Below are positions 16,559 to 25,599 of a stretch of 41,936 bases of DNA, piece by piece. The notes beneath the pieces are model-generated. The model was not told where the DNA came from and made no database searches. It worked only from the letters and a program-made list of their open reading frames with translations. The stretch is from NCBI GenBank assembly GCA_036503775.1, contig DASXWH010000070.1, positions 1 to 41,936 on the forward strand. The letters are read 5' to 3'. A program made the position numbers and the translations under genes. This DNA is from Ohtaekwangia sp036503775 (GTDB lineage: Bacteria > Bacteroidota > Bacteroidia > Cytophagales > Cyclobacteriaceae). Each line of letters begins with the position of its first letter. The first letter of the stretch is position 1.

Positions 16559-19099
16559 ATGGAAGCTAAATTCTCCAATCGCGTAAAGGAAGTTATTTCA
16601 CTCAGCCGGGAAGAAGCGTTACGCTTAGGACATGATTACATCGGCACTGAACACCTGATTCTCGGTATGATCCGTGAAGGTGAAGGAGTCGCTGTGGGTG
16701 TGTTGAAAAAGCTCGGGGTACCTATGGATGAACTTCGAACTGAAATCGAAAAAATATCCAAAGGAACAGCCACTCATCAAATCAAGAACCTGGCAAATAT
16801 TCCCCTGACAAAAGCCTCTGAAAAGGTATTGAAGATAACTTATCTGGAAGCTAAAATATTTAAAGCACAACTCATCGGAACTGAGCACTTGCTGCTCTCT
16901 ATCCTCCGTGACCATGATAATCTGGGCACACAAATTCTGAACAAGTTTGACGTAAACTACGAGACAGTAAAAGAAATGCTCGAATACCAAAGCGATGGTC
17001 CGATGGCGTCACAGGATACTGACGATCCGGATGATGATTCTTCAAAAATATTTGGTGGTGGTGCTCAGGGTGCCGCTGGCAAAGAGAAGAAGGGTACCGA
17101 AAAATCAAGAACACCTGTGCTGGATAATTTCGGCCGTGACTTAACCCGCCTGGCGGAAGACAATAAGCTCGATCCCATCGTTGGTCGTGAAAAAGAAATT
17201 GAACGCGTAGCGCAGATTCTTTCCCGGAGAAAGAAAAACAATCCGATATTAATTGGTGAACCCGGTGTTGGTAAAACCGCTATTGCGGAAGGCCTGGCGC
17301 TGAGGATCATTCAGAAAAAAGTATCGCGCGTACTTTTCGGTAAGCGTGTTGTTACGTTAGACCTGGCCTCTTTAGTAGCCGGAACAAAATATCGCGGTCA
17401 GTTTGAAGAACGTATGAAGGCTGTAATGAATGAACTGGAAAAATCTCCGGATGTCATTCTCTTCATCGATGAGCTTCATACCATTGTTGGTGCTGGTGGA
17501 GCCTCTGGTTCACTGGATGCATCCAACATGTTCAAACCTGCGCTGGCCCGCGGAGAAATACAATGCATTGGAGCAACTACTCTCGATGAGTATCGTCAGT
17601 ACATTGAAAAAGACGGAGCACTTGCCCGCAGGTTCCAGATGGTAATGGTAGATTCTACCACACCTGAAGAAACCATTCAGATACTGGACAACATCAAGGA
17701 GAAATATGAAGATCACCACCATGTGATCTACACCAAGGAAGCCATTGAGGCCTGTGTGAAACTTTCCGATCGTTACATCAGTGACAGGTATCTTCCGGAC
17801 AAAGCTATAGATGTTATGGATGAAGCTGGTGCCCGCGTACACATCAATAACATTCACGTGCCCGAAGACATTGTAAAGTTTGAGGAGGCAATTGAGGATG
17901 TGAAGAAGGAAAAGAATCGTGTGGTTAAGAGCCAGAAGTATGAAGAGGCTGCTCAGCTCCGTGATAAAGAGAAGAAACTCATTGAGCAACTTGATCTGGC
18001 CAAGGCCAAGTGGGAAGAAAAAACCCGTACTGAGAAGTATACAGTAAATGAAGATAACGTAGCCGATGTCATCGCGATGATGACCGGTATTCCAACAAAA
18101 CGGATCGCCCAGAAGGAAAGCAACAAGCTGCTGAATATGGGTGAAGAGTTGAGCGGAAAAGTTATCGGCCAGGAAGAAGCAATCAAAAAGCTTGTAAAGG
18201 CTATACAGCGCACACGGGTAGGTTTGAAAGATCCACGCAAACCCATTGGTTCCTTTATATTCTTAGGCCCTACCGGTGTAGGTAAAACTGAATTGGCAAA
18301 GGTGCTGGCAACATATCTTTTTGATAAGGAAGATTCGCTGGTACGCATCGATATGAGCGAGTACATGGAGAAGTTTTCTGTTTCCAGACTGGTTGGAGCG
18401 CCTCCCGGATACGTGGGATACGAAGAAGGTGGCCAGCTCACAGAAAAAGTAAGACGCAAACCATATTCGGTAGTATTATTGGATGAGATCGAGAAAGCTC
18501 ACCCGGATGTATTTAATATCCTTCTGCAAGTATTAGATGATGGTATTCTGACTGACGGTTTAGGCCGCAGAGTAGATTTCAGAAATACGATTATCATCAT
18601 GACATCCAATATTGGCGTTCGTGATCTGAAGGATTTCGGTACCGGAATAGGTTTTGCTACTGCTGCAAAACGCGAAACAGAAGAAGAGCACATGAAGCTC
18701 ACCATTCAGAATGCGTTGAAGCGTGCGTTCAGTCCTGAATTTCTTAACCGATTGGATGATGTCATCGTATTCAATTCACTGCAGCGTGAGCACATTCATA
18801 AGATCATTGATATTACCTTACGTAAATTGTTCGACCGGATCACGCAGATCGGATACACCGTTGAGCTTACCGACAAGGCCAAGGATTTTCTGGCTGAGAA
18901 AGGATATGATCAGCAGTTTGGTGCCCGTCCGTTGAACCGGGCCATTCAGAAATACCTCGAAGATCCGGTAGCAGAAGAAATTCTGAAAGGTGAGGTTGAA
19001 GAAGGTGGAACTATCCTGGCTGATTACGAAGGCAAAGGTGATGCATTAACCATCAAGGTTAAAAAAGCAAAAGCTTCATCTAAAGAAAAGAAGGAGTAA
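16559..19099 (+). CDS. clpC: ClpC-type AAA+ unfoldase (ATP-dependent Clp protease ATP-binding subunit)
   Basis: 846 residues. N-terminal Clp_N double repeat (1-150: FSNRVKEVISLSREEALRLG, then LIGTEHLLLSIL), AAA1 with Walker A GEPGVGKT (about 233) and Walker B ILFIDELHT, a UVR-type middle region (QKYEEAAQLRDKEKKLIEQL, about 460-480) that marks ClpC rather than ClpB, and AAA2 with Walker A GPTGVGKTE (about 570). The tripeptide IGF in TGIGFATA (about 695) sits where the ClpP-docking loop lies, so it should feed unfolded substrates to ClpP. The tail is Lys/Ser-rich. It is monocistronic by appearance, with an intrinsic terminator 28 bp downstream. No mcsA/mcsB/ctsR neighbours, as usual outside Firmicutes. 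Confidence 0.96.
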   Translation: MEAKFSNRVKEVISLSREEALRLGHDYIGTEHLILGMIREGEGVAVGVLKKLGVPMDELRTEIEKISKGTATHQIKNLANIPLTKASEKVLKITYLEAKIFKAQLIGTEHLLLSILRDHDNLGTQILNKFDVNYETVKEMLEYQSDGPMASQDTDDPDDDSSKIFGGGAQGAAGKEKKGTEKSRTPVLDNFGRDLTRLAEDNKLDPIVGREKEIERVAQILSRRKKNNPILIGEPGVGKTAIAEGLALRIIQKKVSRVLFGKRVVTLDLASLVAGTKYRGQFEERMKAVMNELEKSPDVILFIDELHTIVGAGGASGSLDASNMFKPALARGEIQCIGATTLDEYRQYIEKDGALARRFQMVMVDSTTPEETIQILDNIKEKYEDHHHVIYTKEAIEACVKLSDRYISDRYLPDKAIDVMDEAGARVHINNIHVPEDIVKFEEAIEDVKKEKNRVVKSQKYEEAAQLRDKEKKLIEQLDLAKAKWEEKTRTEKYTVNEDNVADVIAMMTGIPTKRIAQKESNKLLNMGEELSGKVIGQEEAIKKLVKAIQRTRVGLKDPRKPIGSFIFLGPTGVGKTELAKVLATYLFDKEDSLVRIDMSEYMEKFSVSRLVGAPPGYVGYEEGGQLTEKVRRKPYSVVLLDEIEKAHPDVFNILLQVLDDGILTDGLGRRVDFRNTIIIMTSNIGVRDLKDFGTGIGFATAAKRETEEEHMKLTIQNALKRAFSPEFLNRLDDVIVFNSLQREHIHKIIDITLRKLFDRITQIGYTVELTDKAKDFLAEKGYDQQFGARPLNRAIQKYLEDPVAEEILKGEVEEGGTILADYEGKGDALTIKVKKAKASSKEKKE

Positions 19100-19126
19100 A
19101 ACACACACAACTAATAGACAGAAAAG

Positions 19127-19159
19127 GCCTGGGCAATTAAAATGTCCGGGCTTTTTTTT
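19127..19159 (+). terminator. Intrinsic terminator of clpC
   Basis: GCCTGGGCA (19127-19135) pairs with TGTCCGGGC (19143-19151) over a 7-nt loop, with two G-U pairs, followed by eight T residues (19152-19159). Confidence 0.85.
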
Positions 19160-19178
19160 ATGAACCTTATGGCTTAAA

Positions 19179-19197
19179 TCCGTAACTTCCTTACGGA
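19179..19197 (+). promoter_or_regulatory. Perfect 7-bp hairpin just upstream of PAS kinase gene
   Basis: TCCGTAA (19179-19185), loop CTTCC, TTACGGA (19191-19197); it ends 15 nt before GTG 19213. No T-tract follows, so it is more likely an operator half-site pair or leader hairpin than a terminator. Confidence 0.4.
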
Positions 19198-19212
19198 CCA
19201 TTTACCAATCGC

Positions 19213-20322
19213 GTGAGTATTGAGCTCCATAACTTCAGGATTGACAACAGCATTCTGCAGCGGATTCTCGACTTCCTTCCGTATCCTTTCCTGATATCTG
19301 AATTTCGGGATGGCGTCCGTAAAAATATTTTTGTCAACCAGAAATTTGTGGAGGAGATCGGATATACCGTTGACGATATACCCACGATTGACGATTGGTT
19401 TGAAAGAGCGTATCCCGATGTTTCATACCGGCAGGAAATTGTAAAGGGCTGGGGGAAAAGGCATCAGACAGCCCGCTCAAAATATGACAACTCAGTTTCA
19501 ATGAAAGCCATTATTCACACCAAGTCATCTGGCGATGTGTGGTATGAGGTGAAGTCTTCTTTTTTTGGAAGAGTCAGTCTTGTGGCCTTTGTCAATATTC
19601 ACGAAATAACAATCAAAGAGCAGGAACTTGAACGGTTGAACGAGAACAAAAACAGAACGCTGTCTATTTTAAGTCATGATCTCAGGAGTCCGATTACAAA
19701 TCTGCATTCTCTTTCACAGCTGGCGTTGAACCGTCACCTCACGCAGCAGGAATTTGTAACGATGGTCCGCAACGTAAATGAAAAGACTTTTCAGGTACTG
19801 GAATTTCTGGATACTACGTTGCTTTGGACAAGATCAAATTTTGACAATATCAATCTCCGGATTGAACAGGTAAACCTGGATAGCATTATCAGAAGCATAC
19901 TTTCGGTTTATGAAAGCTCATATCAGGCCAAGCGAATTATGATCCGACAGCAGTTGGAACACACCACACTAAACAGTGACCCTGAAATCATCACCATTGT
20001 GATACGGAATCTGATTTCAAACGCGATAAAGTTTACAGCAGAAAACGGAAGTATTGAAATCACGGCCAAACGGAAAGAATCTGGCTATCTTATTCATGTA
20101 AAGGATTCAGGCATAGGCATGAACCATGAAGTGATAGAAAGAATCCTCACCGATAATTATACCTCACGCAACGGCACGCAACAGGAAAAGGGCCTGGGTA
20201 TTGGTCTTAAACTCTGTCGTGAGCTTCTGAAGAAAATTAACGGACAACTTGAAATTAAAAGCATGCCCGGTCAGGGTACCCTCATGAGCATTGTTTTGCC
20301 TGATGAGACTGTTCCTGAATAA
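19213..20322 (+). CDS. Orphan PAS-domain histidine kinase
   Basis: 369 residues, no membrane segment, so a soluble sensor. A PAS domain spans about residues 15-130 (FLISEFRDGVRKNIFVNQKF, EEIGYTVDDI), followed by the HisKA helix with phospho-acceptor His155 in ILSHDLRSPITNL, then HATPase_c with N-box NLISNAIKFT, G1 DSGIGM and G2 GLGIGLKL. No response regulator is adjacent; the downstream gene ppc is convergent with 14 bp between stops. It starts with GTG 19213. The signal is unknown. The G1/G2 region has an unusual short lid (ERILTDNYTSRNGTQQEKG) typical of many Bacteroidota kinases. Confidence 0.9.
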   Translation: MSIELHNFRIDNSILQRILDFLPYPFLISEFRDGVRKNIFVNQKFVEEIGYTVDDIPTIDDWFERAYPDVSYRQEIVKGWGKRHQTARSKYDNSVSMKAIIHTKSSGDVWYEVKSSFFGRVSLVAFVNIHEITIKEQELERLNENKNRTLSILSHDLRSPITNLHSLSQLALNRHLTQQEFVTMVRNVNEKTFQVLEFLDTTLLWTRSNFDNINLRIEQVNLDSIIRSILSVYESSYQAKRIMIRQQLEHTTLNSDPEIITIVIRNLISNAIKFTAENGSIEITAKRKESGYLIHVKDSGIGMNHEVIERILTDNYTSRNGTQQEKGLGIGLKLCRELLKKINGQLEIKSMPGQGTLMSIVLPDETVPE

Positions 20323-20336
20323 TTCCTAAAAAATAT

Positions 20337-22898
20337 TTAGGCTGAATTCCGGGCCGCATTGATCACCCCAAACATACAGCGCAACACCAGTTTTCGATAT
20401 TGCTTTTCGAATGGTTTGTCTTTCTCTTCCATTTCCCTCAGGTGCTGAAGAGCAAATTGCTGAATGGTGATCAAGGGTAAAACAATCCGCTCACGGAGTT
20501 TTACAGAATCGCGGTTTATCGGATTGTTTTCCATCAATTCCGTAAATCCGGAAATTTCAAGAATCATTTCACGGGACAGTTTGTATTCGGCATGCATTTT
20601 TTTCCAGAACTCCCCAAAGTCTTTGTCTTTGGCAAGGTATGCTGTAGCCGGATAGTATGATTTAGTCAATGACATCATACTGTTGCTGAGAAGCGTTCTG
20701 AAGAATAACGATTGTTTGAACAACGCCTTGATCTCACGCAGCTTGCCTTGACGTTTGAGTTCGCGAATGGCTGTACCTACGCCATAAAATCCAGGGATAT
20801 TCTGCTTCATCTGTGCCCACGATCCTACAAAAGGTATAGCCCGCAGATCTTCAAACTTCAAACTTCCGGAGCTTCGCTTAACCGGGCGTGATCCGATATT
20901 TGTGTCACCAAAGAAGGCCAGTGGTGTTATTTTCTCCAGGTAAGGAACAAACTTAGGATGTTGCTTCAGGTCCAGGTAAGCCTTGTGTCCTTCTTCAGCC
21001 AGTGAATCCAAAAGACTCTTTTCTTTATCACTCATCTGGCTGACATTTTCGAAAACAGCATTTTCAATTCCGGCAGAAAGAAGCTGTTCAAGGTTATAAC
21101 CGCAGGAAACTTCCTTTCCGAAATTTGAACTGATCGTTTGTCCCTGAATGGTGACCTGAACTTCTTTGTCTTCAATCGTGTCACCCAGTGACGCATAAAA
21201 ATCATGTGTGTTTCCACCACCTCTTGCCGGTGGACCTCCACGGCCGTCAAAAAATACTGCGGTGAATCCCTGGTCGCGTGTTATCTGTGTTAAATTTTCT
21301 TTTGCCTTGAAGATGGACCAGTTAGCACGGAGGTAGCCGCCATCTTTGGTTCCATCCGAAAATCCCAACATAATGGTTTGTTTTCCACCACGGCTTTCCA
21401 AGTGAGTGCGATAAGCCGGAACATTATATAAGGCTTCCATTACTTTGGAAGAATTGGCCAGATCTTCTATGGTTTCAAACAGCGGAACAATGTCCAATGG
21501 CAACTGATCGTCTTTGCCCAGAACAAGTTTTGCTAATTGAAATACACGAATCACATCCAAAGCAGACTGGCAATTGCTGATCACATACCGGTGACAACCT
21601 TCTGGTCCGTTCTGTGCCTGTATTTGTCCGATGACGTGAATACTTTCAATGAGTTCAGTTACAAATTCATCATCAAATTTCAGTGCGGATGGTTTGAAAC
21701 TGAGCGACAGAAGGGTTTCTATTTTTTCGGCTTCAGTAAGCTTATCAAAGTTCTTCAGACTTTTATGCTTCGACTTTAATTTTTCAATGCACGCTTCCCA
21801 CGCATACGCATGTTTACGGCTGTCCTGACGGATGTCCATGCTGGCAAAGTAGAACCCGAAGATTTTAACCTTGAGAATAAAGGCGTCAAGCAGATCCAGG
21901 AACAGATTGTTGTGATCTTTGATTAATACTTCCCGTGCTTCGAACAGGTCATTGAGCAATTCGTCTGGATGATTATAGATATCACCATGACCATTGTAGG
22001 CAATAGGGTATACTTTCTGTTCGGCCCGCGCAATGATATGATCAACACCCTTGAATGTTAATCTTCTTTTGAGAAAACGTAAGTCACGATGATAGCACTT
22101 CAAGAGTGTTTCCTGAAGACGTTGCGCTACCTTAATAGTAATTTCGTGCGTAACAAATGGATTACCATCACGATCACCTCCCGGCCAGAAGCCTATTTTA
22201 ATGAGATCGAAATTTTTCCATTCCTCCAGTTTTATTTGCAACCCGGTCATCAGTTTCTGAATGATCTCCGGTATTACCGGATAAAATACATTCTCCAGAA
22301 ACCAGGATAAGCTTATGGCTTCATCAAAGGGTGTAGGTTTTTCTTTGTTGATGAAAGCAGTTTTACCTAATTGACGCAACAGCAGATTAATGTGCTCCAG
22401 ACGGTTATCACGAATAGCCTGTTCCAGGTCATTGATAATAACCAGTACGTTGCCAGGATAGAATTGTGTGGGGTGAGCCGTTAGCACAACCCGGACGCTG
22501 AAATCTTCAAGTTTCTTTTTGAGGTCATCCAACAGGCCCTCAGAAGAAGCGCGTAACAAAAGAGCTGACACCGTTCCTTTACCATTCACTTCATTGACCT
22601 CCTCAAAGGCCGCATCTTCAATAGAATCAAAGAGCACAACCTGGCGTTCAACATATTGAATGAAGCTAAACAGCAGACCAAACTGTTCTTCCCGTGTGGC
22701 CTGCGGTGCAAAATCACTGAAAAACTTTTTGATGATGGCTTTCGGATCCTTACCCTTTTCAAATCCGGCTTCACAGGATTGCTGCAGGAGCGGAAGAAGA
22801 GTGCCCGTTCGGTAGATACCGGTATAGGGCAGGTTCAGGAAAAGGCTGTTGTACATGTGGTAACGTGTAGAAACAGCCGTATTGAAGAGGCTAGCCAT
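20337..22898 (-). CDS. ppc: Phosphoenolpyruvate carboxylase, divergent type
   Basis: 853 residues, close to the usual 880. The enzyme carboxylates PEP with bicarbonate to oxaloacetate, replenishing the TCA cycle. Visible motifs: LTAHPTQFYPGN with the catalytic His142, GGDRDGNPFVT, LGFSDGTKDGGYLRANW, and the PEP-site loop FFDGRGGPPARGGG (about 549-562). Relative to the classical FHGRGGxxGRGG, the histidine is Asp551 while the second arginine (Arg559) is kept; the C-terminus is NAARNSA instead of the classical xRNTG ending. It also lacks the typical HPTE glutamate (HPTQ). The identification of the fold is secure; kinetics or allostery may differ. A -7 box lies 24 bp upstream of its ATG. Confidence 0.92.
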   Translation of the reverse strand: MASLFNTAVSTRYHMYNSLFLNLPYTGIYRTGTLLPLLQQSCEAGFEKGKDPKAIIKKFFSDFAPQATREEQFGLLFSFIQYVERQVVLFDSIEDAAFEEVNEVNGKGTVSALLLRASSEGLLDDLKKKLEDFSVRVVLTAHPTQFYPGNVLVIINDLEQAIRDNRLEHINLLLRQLGKTAFINKEKPTPFDEAISLSWFLENVFYPVIPEIIQKLMTGLQIKLEEWKNFDLIKIGFWPGGDRDGNPFVTHEITIKVAQRLQETLLKCYHRDLRFLKRRLTFKGVDHIIARAEQKVYPIAYNGHGDIYNHPDELLNDLFEAREVLIKDHNNLFLDLLDAFILKVKIFGFYFASMDIRQDSRKHAYAWEACIEKLKSKHKSLKNFDKLTEAEKIETLLSLSFKPSALKFDDEFVTELIESIHVIGQIQAQNGPEGCHRYVISNCQSALDVIRVFQLAKLVLGKDDQLPLDIVPLFETIEDLANSSKVMEALYNVPAYRTHLESRGGKQTIMLGFSDGTKDGGYLRANWSIFKAKENLTQITRDQGFTAVFFDGRGGPPARGGGNTHDFYASLGDTIEDKEVQVTIQGQTISSNFGKEVSCGYNLEQLLSAGIENAVFENVSQMSDKEKSLLDSLAEEGHKAYLDLKQHPKFVPYLEKITPLAFFGDTNIGSRPVKRSSGSLKFEDLRAIPFVGSWAQMKQNIPGFYGVGTAIRELKRQGKLREIKALFKQSLFFRTLLSNSMMSLTKSYYPATAYLAKDKDFGEFWKKMHAEYKLSREMILEISGFTELMENNPINRDSVKLRERIVLPLITIQQFALQHLREMEEKDKPFEKQYRKLVLRCMFGVINAARNSA

Positions 22899-22921
22899 AG
22901 GTTGTAGTACTTGAAAACTGC

Positions 22922-22929
22922 CAAAGTTA
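22922..22929 (-). promoter_or_regulatory. -7 box upstream of ppc
   Basis: Minus-strand TAACTTTG matches TAnnTTTG, about 24 bp before the ppc ATG. No matching -33 TTG. Confidence 0.4.
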
Positions 22930-23000
22930 TCAAATACTGCTTAGTGGTGAGACCCGGCCAGTTGAATTGCAGATTTTCTTTTCGAAAACGTTTACGATTG

Positions 23001-23051
23001 AAAAAGTGTAAGCCGAAAGTCAGGTCAAACTGACCCCAGACTTTCGGCTTA
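23001..23051 (-). terminator. Intrinsic terminator of DUF1573 gene
   Basis: Perfect 13-bp arms, TAAGCCGAAAGTC (23009-23021) and GACTTTCGGCTTA (23039-23051), with a nested GGTCA/TGACC stem inside the loop. On the minus strand the hairpin is followed by CAC and TTTTT. It begins 4 bp after the DUF1573 stop codon. Confidence 0.85.
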
Positions 23052-23055
23052 ATCT

Positions 23056-23469
23056 TTACTCTACAACTTCACCCTTTATGGTAAGCAGCACAACACCTTC
23101 TTCAGTATTGGCATTGATGGTAACGGTCTTGGTGAAAACACCCACCTTGGCTGCGTTATAGGTAGCTTTGACATAGCCTGTAGCGCCTGGTTCAATGGGG
23201 TCCTTGGAATATTCAGCAACAGTGCATCCGCACGAAGCTTTTACCCCGGAAATGACCAGTGGTGCATCACCCGCATTAACAAAAGTAAATTCATTTGATA
23301 CCGGGTTATTTACTTTGATTTTACCGAAGTCATAGGTGGTCTGAGTCCAGGCGAATGCTGCAGTTGCGGGATTCAGCGGATTCACCGGATTGTGATTTGA
23401 GGCCAGTGTTTGTGCAAGTACGGCTGTGACACAAGCCATACCCAGAGCGATTAAAAGAAGCTTTTTCAT
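23056..23469 (-). CDS. Secreted DUF1573 domain protein
   Basis: 137 residues. Signal peptide MKKLLLIALGMACVTAVLAQ, a short linker rich in Asn/Pro/Ala, then one DUF1573 Ig-like domain (about 45-137) with the family hallmarks TTYDFGKIKVNNPVSNEFTF, ISGVKASCGCTVAEY (the conserved CGC) and PGATGYVKATYN. The family is very common in Bacteroidota periplasm and its function is unknown. It is divergent from the histidine kinase operon across a 155-bp region holding phased TGTTAA repeats, so both could respond to the same regulator. A strong terminator follows. Confidence 0.92.
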   Translation of the reverse strand: MKKLLLIALGMACVTAVLAQTLASNHNPVNPLNPATAAFAWTQTTYDFGKIKVNNPVSNEFTFVNAGDAPLVISGVKASCGCTVAEYSKDPIEPGATGYVKATYNAAKVGVFTKTVTINANTEEGVVLLTIKGEVVE

Positions 23470-23547
23470 AGATAAAGTGTTTTTGTTTAGTAATTAATTT
23501 TTGGCTGTTCGAACAGTACAAAACTGCGGAATCAGACTGGAAAGCCT

Positions 23548-23586
23548 TGTTAATGATTTTCTAAAAGATGTTAATGACTTGTTAAT
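23548..23586 (+). promoter_or_regulatory. Phased TGTTAA direct repeats, candidate response-regulator operator
   Basis: TGTTAA occurs at 23548, 23569 and 23580, offsets of 21 and 11 bp (two turns and one turn). The last two form TGTTAA-N5-TGTTAA, the direct-repeat layout used by PhoP/OmpR-family regulators. The site lies 39-77 bp upstream of the histidine kinase start, whose operon encodes such a regulator. Confidence 0.5.
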
Positions 23587-23624
23587 CTTCCCCCAGGCTC
23601 ATTCCGTTATTGTACCTTTATACA

Positions 23625-24884
23625 GTGAAGAACTCAACCATTCGCCTCATTGTCATTCTCGCAACGTTATGCATTACCGGCATAACCATTACGCAATTGT
23701 ACTGGGTGCGAAGAGCCTTTGATCTGAAAGAGGCTGAGTTTGAGCGAACCGTTACCGCAGGATTGTACAATGTGGCGCAGCAGATTTACGATTTAAAAGA
23801 CACTCCTTCACCTGCAAATAATCCCGTACGGCAGGTATCCACGAACTACTTTGTGGTCATGGTAAACAGTGAAGTAAATGCTGAGCTTCTTGAATTTCTG
23901 TTACGGACTGAATTTGAAAAAAGAAACATCGTAGCAGACTTTGAATACGGCATCTATGATTGCATGAATGAAAAAATGATTTATGGAAATTATGTTCCTC
24001 TGCAGTCAAATAAGAAAGTAAAGGCAAAATCCCTTCCCATGTGGTCAACGCAGGGATACTATTTCGGTGTTCAATTCCCCAATCGTGAAGCGCATATTAT
24101 TAATCAGATGGGTATCTGGTCATTCTCGTCACTGGTGTTGTTGCTGGTGATTGTGTTCTTTGCGTATACCTTGTTTGTTATTCTCAAACAGAAACGCCTT
24201 TCAGAAATCCAGAAGGATTTTATTAACAACATGACGCATGAGTTCAAAACACCGATCTCAACGATTGCCGTGTCCACTGAAGTACTCAAGGATCCGGGTA
24301 TTATCAAACAGCCTGAGCGATTATTTAACTACGCCACCATTATTGAAAAGGAAAATACAAGATTGAAAAATCAGGTGGAACGGGTGTTGCAAATGGCGCG
24401 TCTGGATAAAGAAGACATAGGCTTAAAAAAGGAAGGTACGTGCATTCATCACCTGTTGGAAGAAGCCATCCGGAATTCAACACTGGCGCTGCGTGAGAGT
24501 CAGGGTGAAATAACAACGTTATTAAAAGCAGCCAGGTCTGATATTCAGGCTGACAAACTTCATATAACAAATGTGTTTGCAAACCTTATTGACAACGCCA
24601 TCAAGTATTGCTCCGGTCGGCCGGAAATTTCCATTCAGACGATAAACCGGAATGATGGTATAGTGATCGATATTCGGGATAACGGTATTGGTATAAGCGC
24701 AGAAAATCAGCGAAGAGTCTTTCAGAAATTCTTCCGAGTATCCACGGGCAATGTTCATGATGTAAAAGGATTTGGCCTGGGGCTCAGTTATGTGAAAACG
24801 ATGGTGGAAGCACATGGCGGTAGTATAAATCTTAAAAGTGAACCGGGCAGAGGCAGTACATTCAGTATCTATTTTCCGATATGA
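23625..24884 (+). CDS. Membrane sensor histidine kinase of two-component operon
   Basis: About 419 residues from GTG 23625 (MKNSTIRLIVIL); the frame extends to TTG 23610, but the GTG gives the usual short basic start before helix 1 (about 6-25). A periplasmic sensor region of about 135 residues with no recognised fold precedes helix 2 (FSSLVLLLVIVFFAYTLFVI, about 170-190). HisKA has His205 in NNMTHEFKTPIST; HATPase_c has NLIDNAIKYC, DIRDNGIGI and GFGLGLSYV. Its stop overlaps the regulator start (ATGA at 24881-24884), so the two are translationally coupled. Confidence 0.92.
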   Translation: MKNSTIRLIVILATLCITGITITQLYWVRRAFDLKEAEFERTVTAGLYNVAQQIYDLKDTPSPANNPVRQVSTNYFVVMVNSEVNAELLEFLLRTEFEKRNIVADFEYGIYDCMNEKMIYGNYVPLQSNKKVKAKSLPMWSTQGYYFGVQFPNREAHIINQMGIWSFSSLVLLLVIVFFAYTLFVILKQKRLSEIQKDFINNMTHEFKTPISTIAVSTEVLKDPGIIKQPERLFNYATIIEKENTRLKNQVERVLQMARLDKEDIGLKKEGTCIHHLLEEAIRNSTLALRESQGEITTLLKAARSDIQADKLHITNVFANLIDNAIKYCSGRPEISIQTINRNDGIVIDIRDNGIGISAENQRRVFQKFFRVSTGNVHDVKGFGLGLSYVKTMVEAHGGSINLKSEPGRGSTFSIYFPI

Positions 24885-25576
24885 CCAAACGTATTCTTTT
24901 AGTTGAAGATGATCCGAGCCTTGGTTTTGTCATTAAAGACAATCTGATCATGAAAGGATATGACGTTACCCTGTGCACGGATGGTGAATCAGGGCAAAAT
25001 GCGTTTGAAGAATCTTCTTTTCACCTTTGCATTTTCGATGTAATGCTGCCGCGTAAGGATGGCTTTGCACTTGCGGAAAGTGTCCGTGGGAAAAATCAGG
25101 ATATTCCGATTCTGTTCCTAACGGCCAAAGCCATGATGGAAGATAAACTGGCCGGATTCCAGACGGGTGCCGATGACTATATTACTAAGCCTTTCAGCCT
25201 GGAGGAATTATTCTGCCGGATAGAAGTTTTTCTGCGCAGAAGCAATGGCCTCAGTTTGCCCGATGAGAAATCTTTCAAGCTGGGCAACTATGAGTTTGAC
25301 TATACAAACCTAGTTCTCAAAACAAAGGGTGTTGAAAAAAGCCTCACACAAAAGGAAGCAGAGGTGTTGCAGCTACTCTATCAACATCGGAACCGCGTAC
25401 TAAAGCGCGAGGAAATACTGAAACACGTTTGGGGCGATGATGATTATTTCATGGGACGAAGCATGGATGTATTTATTTCCAAGCTGAGGAAATATTTAAA
25501 GGAAGACCCAGCCGTACAAATCGTCAATCACCATGGCGTGGGTTTCCGGTTGGAAGTTAATGCTCTTATAAAGTAG
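24881..25576 (+). CDS. OmpR/PhoB-family response regulator
   Basis: 231 residues. Receiver domain 1-120 with acidic pair EDD at 9-11, phospho-acceptor Asp53 (IFDVMLP), switch Thr (FLTAKA) and Lys in ITKPF. C-terminal winged helix (about 135-228) with SLTQKEAEVLQLL, ILKHVWGDDDYFMGRSMDVF and the wing VQIVNHHGVGFRLE. It is phosphorylated by the partner kinase just upstream and regulates transcription. The TGTTAA direct repeats at 23548-23586 are its most likely nearby target, implying autoregulation (inference). The DUF1349 gene follows 47 bp later. Confidence 0.95.
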   Translation: MTKRILLVEDDPSLGFVIKDNLIMKGYDVTLCTDGESGQNAFEESSFHLCIFDVMLPRKDGFALAESVRGKNQDIPILFLTAKAMMEDKLAGFQTGADDYITKPFSLEELFCRIEVFLRRSNGLSLPDEKSFKLGNYEFDYTNLVLKTKGVEKSLTQKEAEVLQLLYQHRNRVLKREEILKHVWGDDDYFMGRSMDVFISKLRKYLKEDPAVQIVNHHGVGFRLEVNALIK

Positions 25577-25599
25577 CATTAGTTCTTCCCGTTCTTTAA

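Noticed and set aside
17510..18459. Long minus-strand frames across clpC
   Set aside because: They are antisense to a certain coding region and lack any domain signature.
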